The position numbers and the translations under genes are program-made. A stretch of 64,000 nucleotides of DNA from Limnephilus marmoratus (lineage: Eukaryota > Arthropoda > Insecta > Trichoptera > Limnephilidae), in the NCBI GenBank assembly GCA_917880885.1, contig OU862913.1, positions 45,913,460-45,977,459 of the forward strand, in the 5' to 3' direction. The notes beneath the pieces were generated by a model. It searched no databases, was not told the DNA's origin, and was given only the letters and a program-made list of their open reading frames with translations. This document shows positions 1 through 10,400 of this stretch, piece by piece (positions within the stretch are counted from its first letter, which is position 1; every line of letters starts with the position of its first letter).

Positions 1-663
1 TAAGAAAGGTTTTTCTCCACAGTGAGTCAGCATGTGGATTTTAAATTGTCACTTTCGAGAACATGAATAGTTGCAGACGGAACATGTAAAAGGTTTTCTC
101 CACTGTGAGACGGCTTGTGGACTTATAAATATTCCTTTTGAGAACGTGAATAGTTGCAGTCGGAACATGAAAATGGTTTTTCTCCACTATGAGTTCACTT
201 GTGAGTTTTTAAAGTCTTCTTTTTAGCACATAAATAATTGCAATCGGAACATACAAAAGGTTTTTTCCACTGCGAGACGGCTTGTTGATGATATAAAAAT
301 TGTCACTTTCGAGGACATGAATAGTTGCAGTCGGAACATGTGAAAGGTTTTCTCCACTGTGAGACGGCTTGTGGATTTTAAATTGTCACTTTATAGAACA
401 TGAATAGTTGCAGTCGGAACATGTAAAAGGTTTTCTCCACTGTGAGACGGCTTGTGAACTATTAAATGTTCCTTTTGAGAACATAAATAGTTGCAATCGG
501 AACATAAAAAAGGTTTTTCTCCACATTGAATTGTGAATATTAAATTGTGACTTTCAAGAACATGAATAGTTGCAGTCAGAACACGAAAAGGGTTTTTCTC
601 CACTATTGCTTGTGGACTTTTAAATGTTCCTTTTAAGAAAAAGAATAGTTGCAGTCGGAACAT
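1..663 (-). pseudogene. Decayed C2H2 zinc-finger array
   Basis: Read on the minus strand, the stretch is a run of about eight ~80-bp units, each recognisable as a C2H2 finger (GEKPF linker, CSDCNYxCS knuckle, then a helix ending in H). No frame stays open: the longest is 90 codons (391-663) and it slips between finger frame and a nonsense frame. Several units carry the same one-base loss in the linker A-run and in-frame stops in the helix region. C2H2 arrays bind DNA as transcription regulators in the nucleus; this copy cannot make a continuous array. It runs off the left edge, so an intact N-terminal part could lie outside. Closest relatives in the window are the fingers at 56571-57323 and at 63838-64000. 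Confidence 0.8.
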
Positions 664-1915
664 GAAAATGTTTAATGGTTAAATTTTAATCTAATATAAC
701 TCCTAAGTATTTCATAACAGTAATTATTTCAATAACAATTTTAATATGGTCCATGCACTTTCTTTTTGTTTTTGGTGATTTGACTGAGATATTAGTAGGT
801 ATTTCGATAAAGGATTACTAAACAGTGTATCGTTATCAAGTATCTGTCGCCAGGTGAGAGGTGTTTTAAAAAAGCCCATGAGGTGGTTTATTGGTTCCTT
901 AATAAAATTAAAATTATAACTTATTGATTAAAAGATTGTTACTTATATGAATGTTGTTTACTTTTAAAAGAAAGTAGGTATTAAATGAATTCGGCGTATC
1001 GTTAAGTGACGGGTGACAGTTCACAAAATTTCGTGCTGAGTTGCCAGACGTGAAATAAGTCCCCGTTGAACGTTAGGGAAAATTGCGTTATTCCACAGGC
1101 AACATCTACAGTAATCGGATTGACGGCGCTGCTTATGGGTTTTCCGTTTGTTGTTAAGGTTCTGCTTCGCAATAATAAAAGGGATTCGAATTATTGACAA
1201 GGGAGAAGTTTTACTAAAATAATTCTAGTCATCTCCCGATTTCTTCAAATGTTTTCCGTTTTCTCCCGATTTCTCCCGATTTTTAGGCGAAAATTCTCCC
1301 GATTTTGAAGTTTTCGTTTCGGTAACACTGCTGTTGACGCTTTTCTCCTGTCAAAAGCCAATAGTTTTTTCCAGTTCCCTAACTTAAATTCTACATAATA
1401 TGACTTACACTAGCTTGTGGTAGTTACTGGTAAGTAATACTGATATTTACTACGCGACTAGGCACACAAATCACGCTGTTAATTTTGGTTGCGTTGTTGC
1501 TCCTCAGTTTACCAAATCAAAGAGCGACAATTTTTCACGCCCAAATGCATTGTTATTGAACCCGTTTGTAGTAAAATTTGAAGCACGAAAGCGTCTCTTT
1601 AAAGAAAGTTTCTATTATTATTACGACAAGATTAATCTCTCTAAATGAAAATCATATTGATTAAATGAAAATCATATTTTAATGCATATTTTCCATCTAT
1701 CCGGAGTGAAACCGATGTTTCTTTTGGTAATTAAGTTTAAAGGTAGTTAAATTTTCAAAATCTATGTGGATTATTTACCGGTGTACATTTTAATTGTTTA
1801 GTGGTAAACTTAGATTTCAATACAAAGCATGGTGTTTCTCTTTCTTCTTCTTCTTGTGCCCTGTCCGTTTAACGAACTTTGGCTATCATGTGGGCTTTGT
1901 TTACTGCGGCCCGGA
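664..1915. other. Intergenic, no gene seen
   Basis: AT-rich DNA without a supportable gene. The only structure noticed is a short run of CTCCCGATT words at about 1232-1310, a small imperfect direct repeat. Confidence 0.5.
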
Positions 1916-2530
1916 ACAGCTCTGGGGTGAAATGCAGATCCGGGCACAGTTTGGAAATTTAATAAAAAGGCACTTTCTAGATGAGAAAAGTGTGGAGAAG
2001 ATGAATACAAAATAAATTAAGGCGCGCTCGGCAAAATTGAGGGAGATACATCCGTTCAAAGTAGGTATTTAAAAATTCACTTCGCGAACTGATATTGACA
2101 GTTCGTTGTTCGTTCGCCATGTTTTCACTGCGTAGGTATGTTGGATCCCAGACCTAATACAGAATTAATAGTACGCCAGAATCACAAACCATGTTACACA
2201 AACCTAGCGTAGCCGCTAAACCACTTGAAAACTGGGATGTTTTTCTTGCCGTGACGCGAGCAGGCGTTAATAAAGGGGCACTTTTTTTGTATCACAAACC
2301 ATGTTTAGCGTATTAGGTTATAAAAAAAATGGCGGGCGGACTGTCAATATCAGTTTGTAAAGTGAGATTTTAAATACTTTGAACGGTTGTATCTCCCTCA
2401 ATTTTGCCGAGCGCGCCTTAATTTTTGTTTTATTCAGCTTTTCCACACTTTTCTCATCTAGAAAGTGCCTTTTTATTAAATTTCCAAACTGTGCCCGGAT
2501 CTGCATTCCTCCCCAGCTCTACGGTAGGCT
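1916..2530. mobile_element. Fold-back (long inverted repeat) element
   Basis: About 190 bp at 1916-2105 reappear as the reverse complement at about 2338-2530. Shared text includes ATGCAGATCCGGGCACAGTT and the stretch around GGCGCGCTCGGCAAAATTGA, with scattered substitutions and small indels. The ~230 bp spacer has two copies of CACAAACCATGTT. The small ORFs on opposite strands here are the same sequence read from each arm. This is fold-back or MITE architecture; no target-site duplication was established and no transposase is encoded. Confidence 0.65.
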
Positions 2531-2552
2531 GGCCAAACCACTGTCTCAGATT

Positions 2553-4674
2553 CAGTGGCGGACTAAGCCTGTCAGAGGCCCGGGGCGGCAAAGCTGAATG
2601 ATGCCCCCCCCATAGTAAAAGTTGATGTAATTTTACAAGATTTTTTATTCAGATCACATGGGCCTCTGGTCCTGGGGGTCCTCCAAGCACCTCCATGTTC
2701 CCTTTATCAAAACCTAAACAAGGCTTTGAGGCACCAGGGTTCTGTAAAATTTATTTCCTTTTTTAAAAGATGCATTTGTTAATAATGCTATCATAAAATG
2801 TTTTAAGAAAATTCAAAAAATTCACGGAGATACACCGTTTTATATTAAACCGCTTTAAACAGTGTGTATGTTGAATTAACCCTCAGCAAAAATTTTAACG
2901 CGTTTTTCTCAAAACTGCGTTTTTAACATATTAGAAAAACTGTTAACATATTGGAAATAATGATTAGATACCATATTAGAAAATCTATACATCCGATTTG
3001 CATGCGCCAAGTCTTAAACTGTTAGAAAATCCAGTCACTATGGCAATACATAGGGATTTTTTTATAAACGCCCCCTCAAATAGGTAATAAGCACATTTTA
3101 AAGGTGCAACGACAAAAAAAAATTGGCTCTTTTTTTAATTCATTTTCTAAAAGATGCATTTGTTAATAATCTTTCACCATATATTGTAAGGAAATTCGTA
3201 AAATTGACGGGGATACAGCATCTTACATGAAACCGTTTTAAACAGTTTGTGTGTTGAATTATTTTGGTTTTTGTGTCTGTTGTTTTTCAACCTGGTTGAC
3301 AACAAATTAGAAAAACCCCGCATTGGGTAGGGTCCCCTAGGGTAAAGGGGCCCCGAGACGAGCATTGTCTAGGGGCCCTGACATGTTAAGGCCGGCACTG
3401 GCAGGGCCCGATTGTCCATAAGGCAGTGTAGGCCACTGCTTAGGGGCCCCGCATCGGGTAGGGGCCCCTAGGGTAAAGGGGACCTGAGACGTGCATTGCT
3501 TAGGGGTCACGACATGTTTAACCCGCCCTGGCAGGGCCATATTGTGCACAAAACAGTGTAAGCCACTGCCTAGGGGCCACGCATCGGCTAGGGGCCCCTA
3601 TGGTAAAGGGTAGTCAACTGCCTAGGTGCCCCGCATCGGATAAGGGTCCTTAGGGTAAAGGGGTCCCAACATGTTTAAGCTGGTCCCAGCAGGGCCGTAT
3701 TGTCCATAAGGCAGTATAGGGCACTGCCTTTGAAAATCCAGTAACTATATCCAGGGCCGTATTATCCATAAAAAGAGTGGGCAACTGCCTAGGGGCCCCG
3801 CATCGGGTAGGGGCCCCTAGGTTAAAGGGGCCCCCAACTTGCTTGAGACTGTCCTTGCAGGGCCGTATTGTCCATAAGGCAGTTTAGGGCACTGCCTTTG
3901 AAAGTCGAGTAACTATATCCAGGGTCGTATTATCCATAAGAAGTGTAGGCAACTGCCTTGGGGCCCCGACATGTTTAAGCCGGCCCTGGCAGGGCCGTAT
4001 TGTCCACACAGCAGTGTAGGTCACTGTCTAGGGGCCACGCATCGGCTAGGGGCCCCTGTGGTAAAGGGGCCCCGAGACGTGCATTGCCTAGGGGCCCCAA
4101 CATGTTTAATCCGGCCCTGACTATGAAACCACGTAGGGATTGTTTTATAATGGGCCCCCTTCCAATTTATTTTTATTTTTATGAACGATGAAAATTTACC
4201 ATAAAAATTTGAAAATAAAATTCGCCGGCCGCCATTTTTATCTTTTTTTTTAGATATCAAAACTCCCTTTCATGGTGCCATAGACACTGGATTTTCAAAC
4301 TGCTTAAGACTTGGTGAATGCAAATCGGATGTACCTATAGTTTGTTTAATATGTTGTCAACCAGGTTGAAAAACGTGTTAAAAAATTTCGAGAAAAGGGC
4401 ATTCAAAATTTTGCTGAAGTATAATTCAAAACTGTTTCAAACGGTTTCACATAAAATATTGTCTCCGTCAATTTACCGAATTTCTTTAAAAAATTTGGTG
4501 AGAGCATTCTTAATAAGTGCATCTTTTAATAAATGAAATAAAAATTACAGTGTCCTGGTGCCTTAAAGGCATGTTTAGGATTTGATCAAGGGAACATGGA
4601 GGACTTTGGGGGCCCCCCAGAAGCGGGGGCCCGGGGCGGGCCGCCCCCCCCGCCCCCCCCTTAGTCCGCCACTG
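2553..4674. mobile_element. hAT-like non-autonomous element, 2122 bp
   Basis: The element begins CAGTGGCGGACTAAG and ends in the exact reverse complement. It is flanked on both sides by the 8-bp duplication CTCAGATT (2545-2552 and 4675-4682). CAG-type ends with an 8-bp target duplication are the hAT hallmark. No transposase frame exists inside. Subterminal blocks (about 2764-2900, repeated directly at 3150-3300 and inverted at 4260-4540, around AAAAGATGCATTTGTTAATA) surround a GC-rich core. It needs a transposase from elsewhere. Confidence 0.9.
3320..4130. repeat. GC-rich imperfect tandem repeat inside the hAT element
   Basis: Roughly 100-150 bp units recur, built from the modules GGCAGGGCCGTATTGTCCAT, AGGCAGTGTAGGCCACTGCC and TAGGGGCCCCGCATCGG, ending near ACATGTTTAAGCCGGCCCTG. 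Units vary by deletion and substitution. Many modules are themselves near-palindromic (GGGGCCCC), so the transcript would fold heavily. It is much more GC-rich than the surroundings. Confidence 0.75.
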
Positions 4675-4808
4675 CTCAGATTTTCAGCCATGAGGTTCTT
4701 CTTCTTCTAGGGCCCCGAATTTCCTACATTATGAGATGCTTGATCTCATACTTCTTTGGACGTCTCATCACATGTCCTAGATATTAAGTTTTCGGATTTT
4801 TATATTTT

Positions 4809-5405
4809 TGTAGCAGCCAGTCTCTGCTACCTCATGCCCTGGATTGTTTCCGAAAAATATTGATCTTTCCAGAAGCATCGCCCATATTAAAATGTTCGGA
4901 TGCCGAACTAACAAAAACGTTCCGGCCACGCTCGTAATACGCCTAGCGCCGGCATTACGTGACTGGATAGTAGGTACCTATCACATCGATACTGAGCTGC
5001 AGATCTACCTACCTCTCACGCGTTCCAGAAAAGGTACGAACCATTGCGCGCCTGAAATGCACAGTTCGGGCGCTTGCGAGAAATTCGCCGAGTGAAGAAT
5101 TACTGCCGCACAAAGCAACACTCCGACTTGTCGGGCTATATAAAGGCGCCCGGCAACACACACAGTATTCAGTGTTACGGTGTTTTCATAGCGTTCAGCA
5201 AGCTCGCCTCAAGTCGCAGTTAACCTTGACCCAGTGAAAAACTACGTTCGTTTTGTTTACCTAAGTGCCGGTAGTGTAGTAAATCTGTTTCGCTGTCCAT
5301 TCCTGAATTGATTTGCAAATTGTAATTTTTGGTAGAACTCAATAAAGACTTCCAACACGCAATCTCATTGTTCTACATTGGCAACCTCCAACCACGAGTT
5401 TTACA
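4809..5405 (+). mobile_element. Probable solo LTR of a retrotransposon
   Basis: The segment starts TGTAGCAGCC and ends TTTTACA (TG...CA). It contains a GC-rich stretch, a TATA box at 5137-5145, an initiator-like TCAGT about 30 bp later and AATAAA at 5341-5346, which is the U3-R-U5 order of an insect Gypsy-type LTR. No primer-binding site, gag/pol or second LTR is nearby, so it would be a solo LTR left by recombination. The flanking 5 bp (ATTTT and GTTTT) match only 4 of 5, so the edges are uncertain. An 83-codon frame inside it is not considered a gene. Confidence 0.5.
5137..5145 (+). promoter_or_regulatory. TATA box within the candidate LTR
   Basis: TATATAAAG sits in a locally GC-rich context, followed about 30 bp downstream by TTCAGTGTT, resembling an insect initiator. 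It is a plausible RNA polymerase II core promoter for an LTR transcript polyadenylated after 5341. Confidence 0.5.
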
Positions 5406-5607
5406 GTTTTAATAATTTCTTTTTCTTTAATCATCCGAACCATAACATCTTCATTCGTAACCCTGTTCTCTTTCTAACAGCGTTTATATCATATTTCTCA
5501 CTATGAGAGTAAGGGAGACACAACAATCTCTATGAAACATATTTGAGTTGTTCCGAAAAGCGAACCAATTGGTCTGATGACGGGTTAATAACAATGTTCT
5601 GTTTCAG

Positions 5608-5814
5608 GTTTATGTTTTGGACTTGAAACATCTACTATAACCCTCCACAGCAGTGCCATCAATCTACTAAATCCAGACAGTGTTTCCATGAAGATGGAAG
5701 CAGAATCCCAGGAAGTGTGTGGAGGTGAAATGCCGCTCTCGGAAATAGAAATTGTCTACCTCCCGGAAGTGAAGAAGGAATGTTTGCAGTATGCTGAGAG
5801 TACTTCGACAGCCA
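5608..5814 (+). pseudogene. Zinc-finger gene 1, exon A (N-terminal exon)
   Basis: The acceptor TTCTGTTTCAG precedes it and the donor A|GTAAGA follows. In frame it reads NPDSVSMKMEAESQ, then EMPLSEIEIV, then KKECLQYAESTSTA. It is clearly paralogous to exon A of the intact gene at 62987-63156, including splice sites and exon phase. The position of the paralogue's start codon (ATGGAT) reads ATCAAT here, so the start is lost. The next ATG, at 5688, would drop the first residues. The KxEPG core of the paralogue is degraded to KMEAES. In the family this acidic N-terminal exon precedes fingers. With exons B and C it forms a locus with correct phases but eroded coding content. Confidence 0.7.
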
Positions 5815-5931
5815 GTAAGACGCATTGCATATTATGTAGAAAATGGAGGATGTTAAATTCCCAAATCTCTTGGAATCTCCACATACATCAAGTAAAGGAG
5901 AAAATTACCCCCGAAACTGTATACTATATAG

Positions 5932-6746
5932 CAGCGGTCGTCACACTTTTCTAGTCAAGGGCCGCATAGGAATGTGAGGTATCACCGCGGGCCGCACACT
6001 TTTATGATCTCGGGGGGGGGGGGGGGGGGGGGTTTGTACCTATTTGTTTAGTAAGTTAAAAAAGTAATTCTTTTGTTTCTAAGTACCGGCTTGCTACCTC
6101 CTTTCTTCTTGTATTCATGATATATTGTCAATTCTTGATAATAATAATACATGTAAGATCATAATATTATATAAAAAAAATTATGTAGTTCTGTAATGGA
6201 ATCTTTCAGTTCAATTTTTATCCACTTTCTGAACGACCGACATGTGTGAATTTTTGCACACGCGATAAAAATTATTACAATACATACAATAACAAAAATT
6301 AACCAATATTAAAGTTTGCTTTATTAGTACGTGATAAGCGTGTTTTTTGGTCTGTTTTTAATTTTCTTACCTTCCCACACCCCCACTGTGCCATCTCAAC
6401 GCCTTCTATTTTTTCTGGGTCTTCTATTGCCCCCCTGAAAGTCTCAAACAAGCAGAAGGGGGCGTTATCGCCCACGTTGAGAACTTATGAGGTACACTAT
6501 GCGCGCGTTCAAAATCGATTTAAGATGTGTTTAAAACCAGCTGGGCGTTCTAAAATCAAATGAATTAAAATCAACGTTTTAAAATTACAAGGGTATACAC
6601 GTACACAAAATATTTGAAAACAAAAATGGATAATATAATTGTTCATGAAAAAAATAATTAAAAAGAAAACGGCAGATATTTGTGCGGGCCGCACAACTAT
6701 CCGCGGGCCGCACAACTATCCGCGGGCCGCACTTTGACGACCACGG
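5932..6746. mobile_element. hAT-like non-autonomous element, 815 bp
   Basis: The ends are imperfect inverted repeats (CAGCGGTCGTCACAC against CCGTGGTCGTCAAAG), followed inward by GGGCCGCA-type words repeated three times at the right end. It is flanked by the exact 8-bp duplication CTATATAG (5924-5931 and 6747-6754). It lies in the intron after exon A of zinc-finger gene 1. No transposase is present. It holds a 21-base poly-G tract. Confidence 0.88.
6012..6032 (+). repeat. Poly-G tract (21 G)
   Basis: An uninterrupted run of 21 guanines lies inside the hAT element. Such runs form G-quadruplexes and are length-unstable. The length in an assembly is also error-prone. Confidence 0.9.
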
Positions 6747-6754
6747 CTATATAG

Positions 6755-7079
6755 GCTTCAAGGATTGCTATCCATTCCCTGTTACAGATTAACTTACTTA
6801 ACCCCTGGGGATATTTGCGATTATGCACACATTTCGTCTTAAACGAAATGTCACTTAAACAAAAGCTTTGTGTTATTTCCGCTTCACAATTAAAGCTCTA
6901 TAAATGAAACATTTCTGAATGTAGCTGAATACTAAAAACTGTTTTGGAAAAGTGATGAAATAAGCTTTTAAATTGTTAAATTACAAATAAATATTAAAAC
7001 TTTCAACACTATAATTATAAGGCGATTAGAGTGGTATTTAGAAAATAATTTCTTGTTTGATAAGTCTACAATAGATCTA
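6755..7079. other. Intronic sequence, nothing recognised
   Basis: AT-rich DNA between the hAT element and the LINE fragment; no gene, repeat or structured element was recognised. Confidence 0.4.
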
Positions 7080-7535
7080 GAAGAAAACTGTCAACAATGG
7101 ATAATCTGGGAATAATGGTTACAGAGATCCAAGTTGCCCAAACAACCAACGCCGTTACCCTTGCTGCTTTTGTAGACATTAAAGATGCTTAGAGTACCCA
7201 TCAGAACCCCTACAGACTATCTTTTTAAAGCGCTGAATTTAATGTCACTGAAACAATTATATACAAAAGATATTCTAATGTACGCATTAAAAAACCAGGA
7301 TAACTTTACACAGACAAACTCGGGCCGATTCACAAGATCTACATTATAACATACATTCTACCAACCTACAACTAAAACTACTTTTGGACAAAGAAATATG
7401 GAGTACTTCTCTGTAAAATTATTTAATTTACTCCCTCTTGCAATGAAAACCATAAAAAAAATAACCGCCTTCAAAAGAAGCATAAAAATATGGACTTTGG
7501 ACATGGGAAGGAAGAAAATATATTCAATTTTGCAA
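7080..7535 (+). pseudogene. LINE reverse-transcriptase C-terminal fragment
   Basis: The plus strand reads FKALNLMSLKQLYTKDIL, then SGRFTRSTL, then TTFGQRNMEYFSVKLFNLLP, then ITAFKRSIKIW. This is the C-terminal tail typical of Jockey/CR1-like ORF2 proteins downstream of the RT domain. An in-frame stop follows RFTRSTL and no RT core precedes it, so it is a dead 5'-truncated copy within the intron of zinc-finger gene 1. Confidence 0.65.
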
Positions 7536-7754
7536 CCCAACAAAGAATAATACTTGTTTTGTACATTCTTTTAGATCTAACTTCATAATTTTCCTTGGCA
7601 ATATTCTAACATAGATTAGGTATTTATTTATAATTCAAATAATAAAACTTGTACAATGTGTCCTTAGAACGGGGTATCCCAGTAAGGACACATTTTCTCT
7701 AAAAAACTGTAAAAAAAAAAATAATAAAATAAATAAAAATACAATAATATAAAG

Positions 7755-7945
7755 ATCGAAGAGTTCATTAAAGTTCTCATCTCTAAAGGTATCAAAGGGA
7801 AAGTTATAAAATATATCTGGGAATATTTTAAACAAAGAATGATTATTATTAAAGAACCTAACATATTCGCTGAATTAATGTGCACGAGAGGACTACCGCA
7901 AGGAGATCCCATGTCTGCCCTCTTGTTCACATTCTACATTTGATT
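7755..7945 (+). pseudogene. Reverse-transcriptase motif fragment
   Basis: About 60 codons read KIEEFIKVLISKGIKG, then IWEYFKQRMIII, then TRGLPQGDPMSALLFTFY before a stop. GLPQGDPMSALLF is RT motif 4 of non-LTR elements. It is a separate LINE from the C-terminal piece just upstream, because order and spacing do not fit one element. Only this fragment remains. Confidence 0.75.
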
Positions 7946-7999
7946 CCTAAAACTCTATGCAAAGCCCGGGCATTGCCGGGGACTTCAGTGCTAGTTTTT

Positions 8000-8450
8000 A
8001 TATATTAAGACTAGCTGGTACCCGGCATGCGTTGCTATGCCATTTAATAAGGAAATTGTCTCTCCCTGCGTGTCCTTTCCCATTCGTCACATTCCCCTTC
8101 CGCCACCCCTTCCTCTTCCGCGTCCCCTTCCCCTCTCGCATTCCCACTCCGCCTCCTCCACCTTTCCTCTCCCCATTCCACTCCCCCCTTCCCCATTCCG
8201 CTAACCCCCTCCCGAGTTCTCCTCCTCCACTCAGGTTCCCCTATCCCCTCCCTGGTTCCCCACCCCCCTTGCATTTTTTTTATACAAATTTCATAATGCC
8301 AGAGCTCACCGGTAGTTTTATATAAACCTTGTCCAGACAATAACGAACACAAGCAAAAAAGAATTATCCAATTTGGTGCAGTCGTTTGGAAGTTATGCGC
8401 GTACATACATTTCGGCAATTCATTTTTATTTATATAGAAGATAAAGATAA
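8000..8450 (+). mobile_element. Pyrimidine-rich interspersed retroposon, copy 1
   Basis: It starts near CTAGCTGGTACCCGGCATGC and runs through a strand-biased CCCCTTCCC-rich block (8080-8275), then TACAAATTTCATAATGCCAG, and ends in an A-rich tail. A second copy lies at 49363-49850. Reverse-orientation relatives lie in each 7.4 kb unit. The 3' portion of the 49.4 kb copy (CAGTAGTTTTTGCGTGAAAG) resembles the 3' tail of RTE-related insect retroposons, from memory. ORFs across the C-rich block are compositional artefacts. Confidence 0.6.
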
Positions 8451-8488
8451 TGTGCTCAGAAAGAGACCGCTGTAATTAATTAGGATAG

Positions 8489-8916
8489 TAAAGCCGGGTA
8501 CAGATTACTGTAACGTAACATGCAATGCAACATGAAAGGAACATTTCGTGAGTGTGGACGCAGCGCGCGCACGAACCGAGCATGTACCTACTCGCATCTG
8601 TTTCCGGCATGCGCGCAGTGAGCATAGCTCAGTCTGCCGAGAACAAGTCCTCCATTATTCGCGCGCGTTCTGCAGTATAGACACAAACAGCCCGTCCACA
8701 CTGATGCTCCGTGCACACTGCGCGCCCCTTTGCGTTCGGCGAAAAAACCGACACTTGGCGAATTACATTGTCCACGAGTTGAAATGCTCTGTTCGTGTGC
8801 ATAATGTGCACGGAATTCTGTTACATTGCATGATACATTGCGACAATGTGGACGGCAAATTTTTTCATTGCGCGTAACATTGCATGTTACGTTACAGCAA
8901 TCTGTACCCGGCTTTA
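8489..8916. mobile_element. MITE with ~38-bp inverted ends
   Basis: The left end reads TAAAGCCGGGTACAGATTAC and continues TGTAACGTAACATGCAATG. The right end is its reverse complement with one change. The outermost bases permit a TA target duplication. The interior is GC-rich for this region (CGCGCGCAC, TGCGCGCAG) and non-coding. It lies in the intron before exon B of zinc-finger gene 1. Confidence 0.75.
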
Positions 8917-8964
8917 TACGCTGTTCTTCTCAGCGTATCAATATATGTATTTTTGTTTTTTCAG

Positions 8965-9117
8965 ATAGCATTAATCTGGGGATTGACCCCATCAAGTCAG
9001 AACCTGGACTCCTAGAAGACGATGGAGCAGAAATTCCTTATACGGAAATTGACGTAGACCTTCCAAATGTTGAAAAGGAGTGCTTAGAACACTCTGAAAG
9101 AATTACCCAGGAAATAG
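8965..9117 (+). pseudogene. Zinc-finger gene 1, exon B
   Basis: Acceptor TTTTTTCAG, donor ATAG|GTAAGA, phase 1 at both ends, so it joins exon A and exon C in frame. It reads SINLGIDPIKSEPG, then EIPYTEIDVDLPNVEKECLE, then RITQEIG. Exon B of the intact paralogue (63580-63738) has the same plan: K-x-EPG core, IDxDLPNVxxExLE, RITQ end. The exon is free of stops. It shows the same KxEPG design as exon A, so A and B may be an old internal duplication. The locus is called a pseudogene because of the lost start and broken finger exon, not because of this exon. Confidence 0.7.
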
Positions 9118-9216
9118 GTAAGACCGATTTCTGTTTGTTAACCCGTTTATTCACAGGAGACCATATTTGTCCTAGCTCACATAGGTCTCATAGAAATCAT
9201 TGTATCTCCTTCACTT

Positions 9217-10400
9217 TTTTTTTTTTACATTAACTCCACACAGGAGGCCCTGAGAAAAATGATTTCCCTCAGGGCCTATGTCATCTGGGATGCTGTGTGG
9301 AGGGTCTTTTTGATGAGAGGAAGGAATGAACATTGGTCTTGAAGAGACCCATATTGTAGGAAAGAAAAAACACAGAGGCCGGCAAATCATTCCACAGCCG
9401 AGCTGTTGAACACAAGAACGAGTCGAAGAAACGACCCGTTCTTATGTGACAAATGTCAACCGTGTACAAATTTTGGGCATGCGTTTGGCGTGTTTCCCGA
9501 CTATGCACCGGTGCCGAAGGGATCAATGACGCTAGTTCTCGGAACATCTTCCATTGTAATACCGGTAGAACAAGGATAGCATTCCTACCCGACGCCTGTG
9601 CTCTAAAGATTGCAATCCGTCTGTTAATATGGGAGAATCTATTAAACGGACCGCCCGTTTCTGCACAGAGTCGAGGGTATTTTTCAGGTTTTTTGGAGCT
9701 CCAGACCAGAGGTGGCTGCCAAATTCAACCGTGGGGCGCACTTGTGATTTGTACAGGGTTAGCAGTTGTGTACTATTAAAGTATCTGCGGGCCCTGTACA
9801 GTACGCCCAGTTTTTGGGAGGCTAACTTTACTCTGGCTTCAATGGAGCCCCCATACCTGAGCTGGTCACTTAGAGTTACACCAAGCATATCAATGGACGG
9901 CTTGTTCGGAAGATTGCTTCCGTTGAAGGAGACTAGATTTTCAATTCGATCCCTTTTAGACGTAATCAGACAAGATTGGGTCTTTGAAACATTAAATTCA
10001 ACGAGATTATTTTTACCCCAAAGAAAACACTCTCGAGGTAACCGTCCATTCTTTGCTTCAAAGCCCTCCGAGCCGTTGGAGTTTGTGAGCCCTTTGGGGG
10101 CTTATCAAACAAAAAGCTATCATGGACTGTACTGTCATCCGCATAACAGTGAATTGGTGCACATGACAAAAGGTCGTTGATGTGCAACAAAAACAAAGTC
10201 GGAGACAAAACCGATCCCTGTGGGACGCCAGCATTTATCGAGTGTGAGGAAGAGGTGAAACCATCGGCTACCGTCTGAATCGACCTCTCCCTCAAGAAGT
10301 CGGCAATCCACGTACACTTCGATGCGGGATGTCCGTAAGAAGGCAGTTTGTTGACAAGTCCTCGGTGCCAAACCCGGTCAAAGGCCTTTACTGTCATGGT
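9217..10400 (-). pseudogene. 5'-truncated CR1/Jockey-like LINE (family 1), broken RT
   Basis: The minus strand encodes an RT domain in pieces: 10397-9966 (AFDRVWHRGL; INAGVPQGSVLSPTLFLLHI; HCYADDSTV), then 9888-9532 (LGVTLSDQL; RPTVEFGSHLWSGAPK; EHRRRVGMLSLFYRYYNG), then 9547-9281 (PVHSRETRQ; STARLWNDLPASVF; SRPSTQH-type end). Frameshifts separate the pieces. The 5' end is truncated just before AFDRVWH. The 3' end carries a double stem (CTCCACACAG/CTGTGTGGAG around GGCCCTGAGG/CCTCAGGGCC) followed by an A-tract, seen here as poly-T at 9217-9227. It sits in the intron between exons B and C of zinc-finger gene 1. The same 3' region is carried in all four 7.4 kb units and in the piggyBac gene's intron. 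Confidence 0.85.

Noticed and set aside
4844..5095. 83-codon plus-strand ORF
   Set aside because: Lies inside the candidate LTR upstream of its TATA box; no codon or motif signal.
7957..8418. Long Pro/Arg-rich ORFs on both strands
   Set aside because: Produced by the CCCCTTCCC-rich block of a retroposon; the same effect appears at 14405-14866, 21627-22231, 32749-33311, 41018-41446 and 49352-49787.
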